From an uncultured Rhodobacterales bacterium (lineage in GTDB: Bacteria > Pseudomonadota > Alphaproteobacteria > Rhodobacterales > Rhodobacteraceae), in contig CALCGO010000341.1 of assembly GCA_937901055.1 (NCBI GenBank), positions 1 to 16,275 on the forward strand: a stretch of 16,275 nucleotides of DNA, read 5' to 3'. Both the position numbers and the translations under genes were made by a program. The notes under the pieces are model-generated. The model saw nothing but the letters and a program-made list of their open reading frames with translations. It made no database searches and was not told the origin of the DNA. Shown here one piece after another: positions 1 through 7,409 of the stretch; positions within the stretch are counted from its first letter, which is position 1; each line of letters opens with the position of its first letter.

Positions 1-57
1 GAGTGGTTCAATTTCTGTGCCGCATGATGATTGACTTGATGTGCCTTTTACGGGTGT

Positions 58-110
58 TCAAGTTTGTCTGACAACACCAACCAAAGGGACGTCAAGTTTG
101 TCTAATAATA
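58..110. repeat. Two direct repeats upstream of the ROK regulator, candidate operators
   Basis: The 12-mer TCAAGTTTGTCT occurs at 58-69 and again at 92-103, 34 bp apart. Similarity continues for about seven more bases (16 of 19 identical overall). The first copy also contains the short palindrome TTGTC-T-GACAA (64-74); the second copy has only part of it. The repeats lie 78-123 bp before the ROK start codon, where an autoregulatory operator would be expected. That they bind the ROK protein is inference. I found no convincing sigma70 promoter tied to them. Confidence 0.45.
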
Positions 111-180
111 TCTTTTAAATAGTGCTTGACTGTTTGCTCACTAAATTAGTACGTTCATGGAACGAATTAAAGGATGAGTC

Positions 181-1392
181 ATGATCGGATCAAAACACAT
201 CTCACGTAAGCTCTCGCGTAGTGCGGTGATGCAGGCTGTGATTAAAGAGGGTCCAATCTCGCGTGCAAGCGTGGCAAAGCAGACAGGTCTGTCAAAGCAA
301 GTCGTGTCCGAGATCGTACACATTTTGCAAGATGAGGGCTGGGTCCAAGAGACGGGCCGCACCAAAGGACATGTCGGACGCACCGCTGTTACCTATGAAA
401 TCGTTCCAGATGCGGCCTATATCTATAGTGTTGATCTTGGTGGCACAAAGTTGCGTGCAGCAATTGTTGATCTCAATTGCCGTGTCGTCGCGGAAAGTGT
501 TGAGCCGACAGACTCCTTCGGTGGAGCAAGCATCATTACGCAGATAGGACGCCTTTGTGCTGCTGCGGCACGGAAAGCTAGTGTTGCAAAAGATAGTGTG
601 CGCTTTGCTGTAATCGGTGTGCCGGGTGTACCCGACCCTGGCGATGGATCGGTGCAAATGGCGCCTAATATTCCGGGCATCGACACGATTGATTTCCACT
701 CCAGTGTAAGCGTTGAGCTTGGCTGTGATGTTGTTCTTGAAAATGATGTAAATCTCGCAGCCCTTGGCGAACAGTGGGCTGGATCCGGGATTGATTGCGA
801 TAATCTAGCCTTTATCGCACTGGGAACTGGGATCGGTGCAGGTCTAATTCTGAATGGCCAATTAATTAAGGGTGCTGCTGGAGCTGCCGGCGAATTGGGC
901 TACATGGCGTTTGGCGCGGACCCGTTTGATCCTGAGTCACTTCGGGTTGGCGCGTTCGAGCGCGAAGCGGGATCAATTGCACTGAAAACACGATATATGG
1001 CCTTGTCTGGCAAAAGTCTGGGCGTTCCAGAAATCTTCAACAAGGCGAATGAAGGTGATGAAAATGCGAAACAAGTGTTGCGCGATACTGCGCGGCTTGT
1101 TGCGCGTGGCATTGCCACGCTTGCTGCCATTACGGACCCAGATATCGTTGTGCTTGGCGGTTCAATTGGGCATCGATCAGAGCTGCTTATGGAAATACAA
1201 ACGGCCCTAGCATTATGTTTTCCGCGCCCTCTACGCATCGAAACAAGTAAACTTGGTAAACATGCCGCCTTGATTGGTGGCGCGGCTCTTGGGCTGTCTC
1301 ATTTGCATCATACGCTCTTTGCTGACGGCTTGGCTGGTGTTGATATTTCACTTCCTGAACTCCGCGCACCTGATTGGGAAGGCGCCGCGTAA
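181..1392 (+). CDS. ROK-family transcriptional regulator (NagC/XylR type)
   Basis: A 403-residue protein with an N-terminal winged helix-turn-helix (about residues 10-70, with the recognition region around SRASVAKQTGLSKQVVSEI) joined to a ROK sugar-kinase-like domain. The phosphate-binding DLGGTK is at 85-90, the ENDVN segment with the former catalytic Asp at 187-191, GTGIGAG at 215-221 and GELGYM at 237-242. The cysteine-rich zinc motif (CxCGxxGCxE) of ROK kinases is absent after GELGY. This fits a sugar-responsive repressor rather than an enzyme. The start is supported by AAAGGA at 170-175. The neighbouring FrcA-type ATPase scrap suggests it once sat beside a CUT2 monosaccharide transporter. 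Its effector and targets cannot be read from the sequence; they may lie left of the window. Confidence 0.9.
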   Translation: MIGSKHISRKLSRSAVMQAVIKEGPISRASVAKQTGLSKQVVSEIVHILQDEGWVQETGRTKGHVGRTAVTYEIVPDAAYIYSVDLGGTKLRAAIVDLNCRVVAESVEPTDSFGGASIITQIGRLCAAAARKASVAKDSVRFAVIGVPGVPDPGDGSVQMAPNIPGIDTIDFHSSVSVELGCDVVLENDVNLAALGEQWAGSGIDCDNLAFIALGTGIGAGLILNGQLIKGAAGAAGELGYMAFGADPFDPESLRVGAFEREAGSIALKTRYMALSGKSLGVPEIFNKANEGDENAKQVLRDTARLVARGIATLAAITDPDIVVLGGSIGHRSELLMEIQTALALCFPRPLRIETSKLGKHAALIGGAALGLSHLHHTLFADGLAGVDISLPELRAPDWEGAA

Positions 1393-1535
1393 TGTCTGGT
1401 GGTCAACATCAAGGTATAGCGATTGCTCGCGCGACACATTGGGCGAACAAATTGATTCTCCTTAACGAACTAACGGCCGCGCTCGGCGTTGCTGAGACTG
1501 CAAGTCGGATGACTTTAGGGCTGGTTTTAAAGTAG
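1392..1535 (+). pseudogene. Remnant of a CUT2/FrcA-type sugar ABC transporter ATPase
   Basis: A 47-codon frame begins in a TAATG overlap with the ROK stop. It reads through a recognisable ABC signature (MSGGQHQGIAIARA, normally LSGGQ.Q.VAIARA) and then the Walker B region as LILLNELTAALGV. In CUT2 sugar ATPases (RbsA, FrcA and relatives) the latter is usually LILLDEPTAALGV, so the Walker B Asp and the Pro are changed (DEPT to NELT). Nothing corresponding to Walker A precedes it and no H-loop follows before the TAG. It is therefore an internal fragment truncated on both sides and not a functional ATPase. It probably records loss of a monosaccharide transporter operon next to the ROK gene. Confidence 0.75.
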
Positions 1536-1720
1536 AGAAATGGAGAATGTTTTATCATTAGAAAACGCTATAAAGTCGCTCATCCGATCTCAAGTAGTTT
1601 TCTCTGACAGTGCCCCTGCGCCACCACGATGGCTTCAGAAAAACCTGTGAAAGTTTAGGAAATGGCAAGTATGCTGAACTCTGCGCTGACTTCGGTAATG
1701 TTCACAAAGGAGATTTTTGA

Positions 1721-2182
1721 GCTTGGTGGACTGAACCTGCTGAATTGTTTGCTGAACCACCCATCAGACGTGTGTCGGTTAAACACAGTGTTTCACAAGA
1801 ACAAAACACGCTAACAGTGTCCGTACCATTGGAGAACAAACTGCCTGTTTCAAGGAGGCAGATTCGGCGTGTGTTGGAGCGTCAAGTTCAAAAAGTGGCG
1901 CGCAAGAGAACGCAGAGTTTGGCTAGATATCCTATGGCTACGAAGCCTGTGTAAAGAACGCCACACGAGCATTTGCTTGTTTTGGATGCAAAGCAGCAGA
2001 ACCCAACTGCGCAAGACAGTGGGTTAACCGATATAGCAGGTATTAGAGTAAATGAAGTTGTGGATGGTGAAACTATCGAGGAGCTAAGAGCAGAAGATTT
2101 GCCAACCAGAAATTTAGAAAGTGTGGTCAAGCGTCGAAAACAACTAGCTGTGCAGAGAAATATATCAAGAATGTTGTTTTAG
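1721..2182 (+). pseudogene. Unrecognised broken reading frame
   Basis: One plus-strand frame is open from 1721 to 2182 except for a single in-frame TAA at 1952-1954. On both sides of that stop the product is hydrophilic and rich in Arg, Lys, Gln and Glu, with helix-like stretches (residues after SRRQIRRVLERQVQKVARK, and VKRRKQLAVQRN near the end). There is no good start codon or ribosome-binding site; only TTG 1745 and TTG 1973 are available. The shared frame across the stop is the reason to suspect one eroded gene. I recognise no family, and chance is not excluded. Confidence 0.25.
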
Positions 2183-2253
2183 GAGAGTTCCCAAGGAGGG
2201 ACGGGTGATAAAATGTTTGCCTATTTCAAGGTCATGCTGAACATATTCCTGAA

Positions 2254-2403
2254 CTAGTTCACGGCCGCTCTAGGAATATTTTTGGCAGATTTATAATACC
2301 CTCTCTCCAAAAATACTGTATTAGCTTCTGCTAGGGTGAGCAAAGTATGATCATAAACCTCAATGCCGTCCTTTGTCTGCAAGTTCGAAGAGTCCAATCT
2401 CAT
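2254..2403 (-). CDS. Small hypothetical protein, 49 residues, possibly a gene fragment
   Basis: An ATG at 2403-2401 opens a 49-codon frame ending in TAG at 2256-2254. The product begins MRLDSSNLQTKDGIEVYD and ends ERGYYKSAKNIPRAAVN, a mixed, soluble, protein-like composition unlike a random frame. CAAAGG lies just upstream of the ATG, closer than an ideal Shine-Dalgarno. No family is recognised. It may be the N-terminal part of a longer decayed gene, because the surrounding 1.3 kb appears degenerate, and the frame continues for ten more codons after the TAG before the next stop. Confidence 0.3.
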   Translation of the reverse strand: MRLDSSNLQTKDGIEVYDHTLLTLAEANTVFLERGYYKSAKNIPRAAVN

Positions 2404-2824
2404 CGACCTTTGAAGATGTCGACTTTAGTCTCTAGCCACTTTCTCTGGGAAAAGTTTTTTGCAAAAAAAAAAATTGGCTCAACCATAATGGGTGCGACAT
2501 TCTGTCTGTAATGGTGAAGAAAGCGAGGCATCACATCATGGACGTCAAAGTATTTGCTTCTCGGGATATGACCGAAGCAATGTCCCTAAATGACTAGATA
2601 GATACAATCGGCGTGGTCGATATCTTTGCTGTGGATGATGCCCAAAAACCCAGCCTTTTCCCTAATCAGACAAATAATCAGGCATCCGGCCGGAAATTTA
2701 CCGCGCACCCTGAGAGAGGTATAAAATTGCGGCTTGGTAAATTATGGCTGATTATTCCAGCCATTTCAGTTGCCAGCCTGTGGCTATCCAGCTGTCAGGG
2801 CGGCGGCTACTAGCCCTAATTATA

Positions 2825-2855
2825 CATATGATTATACGGTATTTGCCGTCATATG
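2825..2855 (-). terminator. Hairpin after the ABC-transporter operon, possible terminator
   Basis: CATATGA (2825-2831) is the exact reverse complement of TCATATG (2849-2855), and CGG (2837-2839) can pair with CCG (2846-2848) inside it. The structure begins 12 bp beyond the stop codon of the ATPase gene, the last gene of the leftward operon. It has no run of U after it on the minus strand (TATAATTA instead), so it could be an inefficient terminator or a 3'-end-protecting hairpin. Confidence 0.4.
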
Positions 2856-2867
2856 ATATTTCCCATT

Positions 2868-3956
2868 TTATTCCATACGTTTACCAGTTTTATCGTCAAA
2901 GAAATGCAGCTTGTCGGACGCCACATGAAACTGCAATTCCCGGCCCACGCGCAGCTTTACTTCTTCGGTAATTCTACTGGTTATCTCGCCAAAAGGTGCA
3001 TTGCAAGTAACGATCGTTTCATGCCCCATTGGTTCGATTACCGAAGGGGTGACGGACACTGAAATAGCCGATTTCGGCTTGGTTGTAGTGCTGGCCAGTT
3101 GCATATGTTCAGGCCGGAAACCGACCGTCACACGCTTGCCCACCTTGGCCAGACATTTCGGCATCGCAATAACAGACCCATCATCCGTTTTCAGCGCCGT
3201 CCCGCGTCCAGCAGCCTCGACTATGCCGGTCACAAAATTCATCGCTGGCGAGCCAATAAACCCAGCCACAAATTGAGTTTTTGGGGTTTTATAAACTTCA
3301 TCCGGCGTGCCGACCTGCTCAATCCGCCCGTTACACATAATCACAATCCTGTCGGCCAGCGTCATTGCCTCAACCTGATCATGCGTCACATAAATCGTGG
3401 TCGTTTGCACCTGTTGATGCAGCAGCTTCATTTCGGCGCGCATTTTGTGGCGCAACTTGGCATCAAGGTTCGATAACGGCTCGTCAAACAAAAACACTTT
3501 TGGCTTGCGCACGATGGCGCGGCCCATGGCAACGCGCTGTTTTTGCCCGCCCGACAGCTCGCCCGGCCGCCGCGCCAGCAACTCCTCAAGGCCCAGAATA
3601 GCCGCCGCCTCATTGGTGCGTTTCTCGATCTCCGGCTTGCCAAGCTTTTGAGCCCGCAACCCAAACGAGATATTATCAAAGACGTTCATATGAGGATACA
3701 GCGCGTAACTCTGGAACACCATCGCAATATCACGGCTTTTGGGGTGGACGTTATTGACCAGCTTGCCATCGATTACGATATCGCCGGAGGTGATTTCCTC
3801 CAGCCCCGCGACCATACGCAATGTGGTAGATTTACCGCATCCTGACGGCCCAACGAAAACCACAAATTCACTGTTCTTGATGGTCAGATCAAAATCCTGC
3901 ACCACAACTGTATTTCCAAACTTTTTGGTCAGCTTGGTAATTTTTACCTCGGCCAT
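2868..3956 (-). CDS. Sugar ABC transporter ATP-binding protein (MalK/UgpC family)
   Basis: A 362-residue cytoplasmic ATPase that powers the permease pair encoded upstream in the same operon. Walker A GPSGCGKST is at 36-44, the Q-loop Gln near 82, the signature LSGGQKQRVAMGRA at 134-147, Walker B VFLFDEP at 154-160 and the H-loop His at 192. A C-terminal regulatory (TOBE/MalK-like) region follows from about residue 240. Length and order match CUT1 ATPases such as UgpC, MsmK and MalK. The start is set by AAGGAA just upstream of the ATG, and the gene begins 2 bp after the stop of the lyase gene. Position as last gene of the operon is common for this component. Substrate cannot be told from the ATPase because these subunits are widely shared. 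Confidence 0.95.
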   Translation of the reverse strand: MAEVKITKLTKKFGNTVVVQDFDLTIKNSEFVVFVGPSGCGKSTTLRMVAGLEEITSGDIVIDGKLVNNVHPKSRDIAMVFQSYALYPHMNVFDNISFGLRAQKLGKPEIEKRTNEAAAILGLEELLARRPGELSGGQKQRVAMGRAIVRKPKVFLFDEPLSNLDAKLRHKMRAEMKLLHQQVQTTTIYVTHDQVEAMTLADRIVIMCNGRIEQVGTPDEVYKTPKTQFVAGFIGSPAMNFVTGIVEAAGRGTALKTDDGSVIAMPKCLAKVGKRVTVGFRPEHMQLASTTTKPKSAISVSVTPSVIEPMGHETIVTCNAPFGEITSRITEEVKLRVGRELQFHVASDKLHFFDDKTGKRME

Positions 3957-3958
3957 GA

Positions 3959-5458
3959 TTATTCCTTCCCGCCCGCCAGCTTGCGCGCCTGTTCAGTGCG
4001 ATCAACATTCGCCCTGTCTATCTGCAAGCGAAGGCGTTCGATCTCATTCTGCAAGGTCTGCAATGTCACGCTGTATCCAGCCAGAGAAGCAGCCATTGGT
4101 TTTGCCCCCGGTCCGCCGGGCAAATCACGAATCTCAATAAAATAGGCAGCGCTTGTCGCCTGTTTCAGCTTGTCTTTTGATAGTGTAGGAAGTTTGCCAA
4201 TCGCCGTTTCAAACGCATTTGCAAAATCCTGATAATCAACCTGATCTAGGGGAACCCCTTGGGCAAGTGAGCTTTTTGATAGCGCGTGCGCAACCCCGTG
4301 CGCCGCCCGAAAACTGATGCCCTCTTCGCGGACCAGCGTGTCGGCCAGTTCGGTAATCGTTGCCATCGAAAGCTGGATCCGGCGTTGGACGGACTCCCTG
4401 TTGATCTCCATCGCAGTGATGAAGTCGCCAAGCAAAGGCAGCGCGTGCGATAGCCTGTCAAATACGGCAAAACCGGCAGCCTGTGTTTCGCGCTCGGAAT
4501 CATTCATGTCGGCAAAGGGTGTGTTATGCATCGTCTGCACAATCTGTTCCGCACCGCCCGCCGCCAGCGACAGCTTTAAACGCAGATGCTCCAGCGGCAC
4601 CGGATTACGCTTTTGCGGCATGATCGACGATATCTGCACAAATCCATCAGGAACATCAATCTGGCGAACCTCAAAACCGGTCCATGTCACCAAATCCTGC
4701 ACAAGGCGCCCAAGATGCAGACAGCCCAGCCTGATCGAACTGTAGCAACTGGTGATATGGTCGACACCGGCAATGGCCCCATAGGAATTTTCAACAATAT
4801 CGGAAAAGCCCAGCAGCCGAGCAATCTCGGCCCTATCCAACGGAAATCCAGACGTTGTAATGGCGGCAGCCCCCATCGGACACAAATCTATATCGCCCAG
4901 CGCGCTGAGGATACGCCGCATGTCGCGCAAAACAAATTCAATCGCCGCACCCAGATAATGCCCAAGAACCGATGGCTGGGCCGGCTGTCCGTGCGTGTAT
5001 AGCAGGACCACCTCGTCCTTACCTTTTTCAGCCCGGCGGATCAGCTTTTCTGCCAGCGCGGAAAATTCATCCAGCATATTCAATAGCCGCAGACGAAGCT
5101 CCATCCGAAACATCGTGTGTTCAATGTCATTGCGCGACCTGCCGGTATGTAATTTACCCGCAACCTCGGCGCCAACAATCGTGCCTAATTCCTGCTCTAC
5201 GAGGAAAAACAGATCTTCAAAGCTGCCATCAAACGGTACATTTGCCCACGGCTTAGTGCGGTGAATTTCATCCAGAGCGGCCAGAATGTCAGCGCATTCA
5301 CTGGCAGATAATAGCCCCTGTTTCGCAAGCATAATTCCGTGCGCAACGTTGATATCATGCAACGCATCCGAGAAAAATGTGCGATAGATGTCAAGGTCCG
5401 GCGCAAGCACGGACCGCGCGTAAACCTCGGCAGGAAACTTATCAAAGTTCTGATCCAT
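3959..5458 (-). CDS. Argininosuccinate-lyase-like C-N lyase (aspartase/fumarase superfamily)
   Basis: A 499-residue member of the argininosuccinate lyase branch. HTGRSRND is at 104-111, THGQPAQP with the conserved His at 155-162, the GAAAITTSGFPLDR block at 196-209 and the superfamily signature SSIMPQKRNP at 277-286, whose serine is the catalytic base in this family. ITELADTLVREEGISFRAAH (368-387) matches the ArgH C-terminal region. An extra 40-residue helical, coiled-coil-like tail follows. The gene lies between the MalG-like permease gene (4 bp gap, AAGGG ribosome site) and the ATPase gene (2 bp), so it is an operon member and probably not the housekeeping ArgH. Known relatives that are not ArgH include EDDS lyase, which splits aspartate-derived N-substituents off amines to give fumarate. 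I infer that this enzyme releases fumarate or a similar alkene from the imported compound. The true substrate is unknown. Confidence 0.85.
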   Translation of the reverse strand: MDQNFDKFPAEVYARSVLAPDLDIYRTFFSDALHDINVAHGIMLAKQGLLSASECADILAALDEIHRTKPWANVPFDGSFEDLFFLVEQELGTIVGAEVAGKLHTGRSRNDIEHTMFRMELRLRLLNMLDEFSALAEKLIRRAEKGKDEVVLLYTHGQPAQPSVLGHYLGAAIEFVLRDMRRILSALGDIDLCPMGAAAITTSGFPLDRAEIARLLGFSDIVENSYGAIAGVDHITSCYSSIRLGCLHLGRLVQDLVTWTGFEVRQIDVPDGFVQISSIMPQKRNPVPLEHLRLKLSLAAGGAEQIVQTMHNTPFADMNDSERETQAAGFAVFDRLSHALPLLGDFITAMEINRESVQRRIQLSMATITELADTLVREEGISFRAAHGVAHALSKSSLAQGVPLDQVDYQDFANAFETAIGKLPTLSKDKLKQATSAAYFIEIRDLPGGPGAKPMAASLAGYSVTLQTLQNEIERLRLQIDRANVDRTEQARKLAGGKE

Positions 5459-5462
5459 ACGG

Positions 5463-6314
5463 CTACCCTTTTAATCCGGCAAGCATGACGCCGCGAATGA
5501 TGAATTTTTGTAAAAGTAGAAACACCAACAATGTTGGAATTGTCGCTAGACACGACGCGGTCATTACGATTTCCCAATCCTGCTGAAACTCTCCGTTGAA
5601 AGATGCAAGCCCAACCGGGATGGTGTAGATATCAGGATCGTTACTGACAATCAACGGCCAAATGAACGCCGTCCAGTTCCCCAGAAAATGAAAAATAGCC
5701 AAGGCTGACAACGCAGGCACCACTAACGGCATGGCTATGCGCCACCAAATAGCAAATTCGGACCAGCCATCAATGCGCGCAGCATCAATCATCTCGTCGG
5801 GCAAATTCATGAAAAATTGCCGCATCAAAAACGTGCCAAACCCCGTCATTAAACCGGGAAAGGCTATCCCCCAATATGTATCAATCCAACCGAATGTGCG
5901 GGACATCATATACCACGGAATAATCAGCATTTCGGTCGGAATCATCAACGTGCTGAGGATCGCAATGAAGACGAATTGACGCCCCCGAAATTCAAACTTG
6001 GCAAGCGTATAGCCAACCAACGAATCGAAAAACAGCACTGATACCGTACTGAAAGTGGCCACCCAGAGCGAGTTCAGCATCCACCGCAGAAATTTCGATT
6101 CATTCAGTATGTAGATATAGTTTTCGAGACTTGGTTGATCCGGGATAATGCTGAGCGAATAGATTTCCTGGCCCGTTTTGAAGGAGGTAGAGGCCATGAA
6201 AACAATCGGCGTTATCATGACAATTCCGCCAAGAAACAATAGCGTCCAAAGAACGATACGTCCCGGTCTCATGCGTTCTAGCCGCTGGATTATAGCCGTA
6301 TTATCAGTCATCAT
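5463..6314 (-). CDS. Sugar ABC transporter permease (MalG/UgpE-like)
   Basis: A 283-residue inner-membrane permease with about six hydrophobic segments (first at 19-41, last at 255-272). The EAA loop that contacts the ATPase reads DEMIDAARIDGWSEF (173-187) followed by IAMPL, the pattern of CUT1 binding-protein-dependent permeases. Its ATG overlaps the stop of the MalF-like gene in an ATGA arrangement (6311-6314), which suggests translational coupling. It forms the transmembrane channel with the MalF-like subunit for the substrate delivered by the binding protein at 7410-8663. Confidence 0.93.
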   Translation of the reverse strand: MMTDNTAIIQRLERMRPGRIVLWTLLFLGGIVMITPIVFMASTSFKTGQEIYSLSIIPDQPSLENYIYILNESKFLRWMLNSLWVATFSTVSVLFFDSLVGYTLAKFEFRGRQFVFIAILSTLMIPTEMLIIPWYMMSRTFGWIDTYWGIAFPGLMTGFGTFLMRQFFMNLPDEMIDAARIDGWSEFAIWWRIAMPLVVPALSALAIFHFLGNWTAFIWPLIVSNDPDIYTIPVGLASFNGEFQQDWEIVMTASCLATIPTLLVFLLLQKFIIRGVMLAGLKG

Positions 6315-7210
6315 TTTTTCCGCATAAGCCAGAGTTGCAATCCGCTTACTGTCAGCAAGATTAGGAACAGGATTACGGTCAGCGCAGACGCATACCCAAG
6401 CTTGAATTCATCAAATGCATATTCATAAATCATCAGCACAAGCGGCTTGGTAGCGTTCAACGGACCGCCGGCGCCATCCGCACTCATGGTGTAGACCTGA
6501 TCGAAAATCCGTAAAAATCCGATCGTCGAAACAATCGTCAGGAAAATCACCGTTGGCTTGAGCGATGGAAGGGTTATTTCACGCAGGATTTGCCAACGGC
6601 TGGCCCCATCAATCTCCGCCGCCTCAAAATAACTTTTCGGAATGGCCCGGATACCAGCAATGAAAATCACGATCTGAAAGCCAAGACCAGCCCAGACAGC
6701 CGGGGCCATAATCGCGTACAGCGCTTGTTCAATCGATTTTAGAAACGGCTGCTGCGGGATGCCCACCCATGACAGCATGATGTTGAAATACCCAATCGGC
6801 ATCGGTTGATAAAACCATCGCCATACCCACGCCATTGCCACCGAAGTGGTCAAAAACGGAATGAAATACAGCGCCCTGATCCAGTCATGTCCGAAGGTAA
6901 TTTCGTTCAGCCAGTAGGAAATGAAAAACGCCACAACCAGACTGATGGGAACGCCGATAGCCGCGTATTTAACGGTATTCCACAGAACCAGCCAGAAATC
7001 CTCATCGCCCAAAATCTTCTCGTAGTTGCGAAGACCAATGAATTTTTTGGCGCCCAGCAAGTTCCATTTCAGGGTCGATACATAAAATGCCTCAAAGGTC
7101 GGATAGAACCTGATCGTCGTATAAAACACAATCGGAACCAACAAAAATAGCCATGCAGTGACAGCCAGTTTCTGATTGATCGTCAGCCTATTCCAGAATG
7201 CCAAAAACAT
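6311..7210 (-). CDS. Sugar ABC transporter permease (MalF/UgpA-like)
   Basis: A 299-residue inner-membrane protein with about six transmembrane segments. The EAA loop is SYFEAAEIDGASRWQ (194-208) followed by ITLPSL. It lacks the long N-terminal extension and periplasmic loop of enterobacterial MalF and is of UgpA/AglF/LacF size. The ATG at 7210 has no strong Shine-Dalgarno next to it; AGGTG lies about 15 bases upstream. The 199-bp gap separating it from the binding-protein gene contains a stable hairpin and a tandem octamer repeat, which may reduce its expression relative to the binding protein. Confidence 0.93.
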   Translation of the reverse strand: MFLAFWNRLTINQKLAVTAWLFLLVPIVFYTTIRFYPTFEAFYVSTLKWNLLGAKKFIGLRNYEKILGDEDFWLVLWNTVKYAAIGVPISLVVAFFISYWLNEITFGHDWIRALYFIPFLTTSVAMAWVWRWFYQPMPIGYFNIMLSWVGIPQQPFLKSIEQALYAIMAPAVWAGLGFQIVIFIAGIRAIPKSYFEAAEIDGASRWQILREITLPSLKPTVIFLTIVSTIGFLRIFDQVYTMSADGAGGPLNATKPLVLMIYEYAFDEFKLGYASALTVILFLILLTVSGLQLWLMRKK

Positions 7211-7260
7211 GAGCCAGATAACACCTATAAAGAGAGGAACGCGAAAATTCTCAAGCCAAA

Positions 7261-7300
7261 ATTCTGAAATTCAAATATTCAGGAATTCCGAAATTCGAAT
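7261..7300. repeat. Five tandem degenerate 8-bp repeats
   Basis: Five consecutive octamers each begin with ATTC in exact 8-bp register at 7261, 7269, 7277, 7285 and 7293: ATTCTGAA, ATTCAAAT, ATTCAGGA, ATTCCGAA and ATTCGAAT. Several units are near-palindromic (GGAATTCC at 7282-7289, CGAAATTCG at 7289-7297). The repeat sits in the transcribed gap between the binding-protein and permease genes. No function is recognised. Confidence 0.6.
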
Positions 7301-7338
7301 GTGAAAGTGTGGGCGAAACAGAGAAGGCCTTAAATAAA

Positions 7339-7378
7339 TGGACAACACCGCACTGAATTTACCAATTGGTGTTGCCCA
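7339..7378 (-). terminator. Intra-operon hairpin after the binding-protein gene (attenuator or mRNA stabiliser)
   Basis: On the minus-strand transcript, TGGGCAACACC (7378-7368) pairs with GGTGTTGTCCA (7349-7339): an 11-bp stem with one G-U pair and an 18-nt loop. It starts about 30 bp past the binding-protein stop codon and is followed by TTTATTT, only a weak U tract. Hairpins at this place, as in malE-malF, usually cause partial termination or protect the upstream mRNA, so that binding protein exceeds permease. That role is inferred here. Confidence 0.6.
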
Positions 7379-7409
7379 CTTTTTACGCCAATTCAACTAG
7401 CGTACCGGC

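Larger units (their letters stand above)
1536..2867. other. Gene-poor stretch with decayed reading frames
   Basis: About 1.3 kb without an intact recognisable gene, visibly more AT-rich than the flanking operons. It contains the broken plus-strand frame at 1721-2182 and the small minus-strand ORF at 2254-2403, both listed separately. A further plus-strand frame runs from about 2511 to 2813, interrupted by TAG at about 2595; its last 30 residues are hydrophobic, ending in SSCQGGGY, and I cannot assign it. A TTTTTTGCAAAAAA palindrome at 2455-2468 runs into a tract of eleven A (2463-2473). No tRNA, IS ends or CRISPR repeats were seen. The ATPase remnant just before it suggests deletion scars and drift. 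Confidence 0.6.

Noticed and set aside
181..1392. The ROK protein as the missing amino-sugar kinase
   Set aside because: It has an N-terminal DNA-binding domain and lacks the ROK zinc motif, so a regulator is far more likely, although the Asp of ENDVN is kept.
3936..3948. GGTAA-ttt-TTACC palindrome resembling the importer operator
   Set aside because: It lies in codons 3-7 of the ATPase gene and only partly resembles the intergenic palindrome; most simply a coding coincidence.
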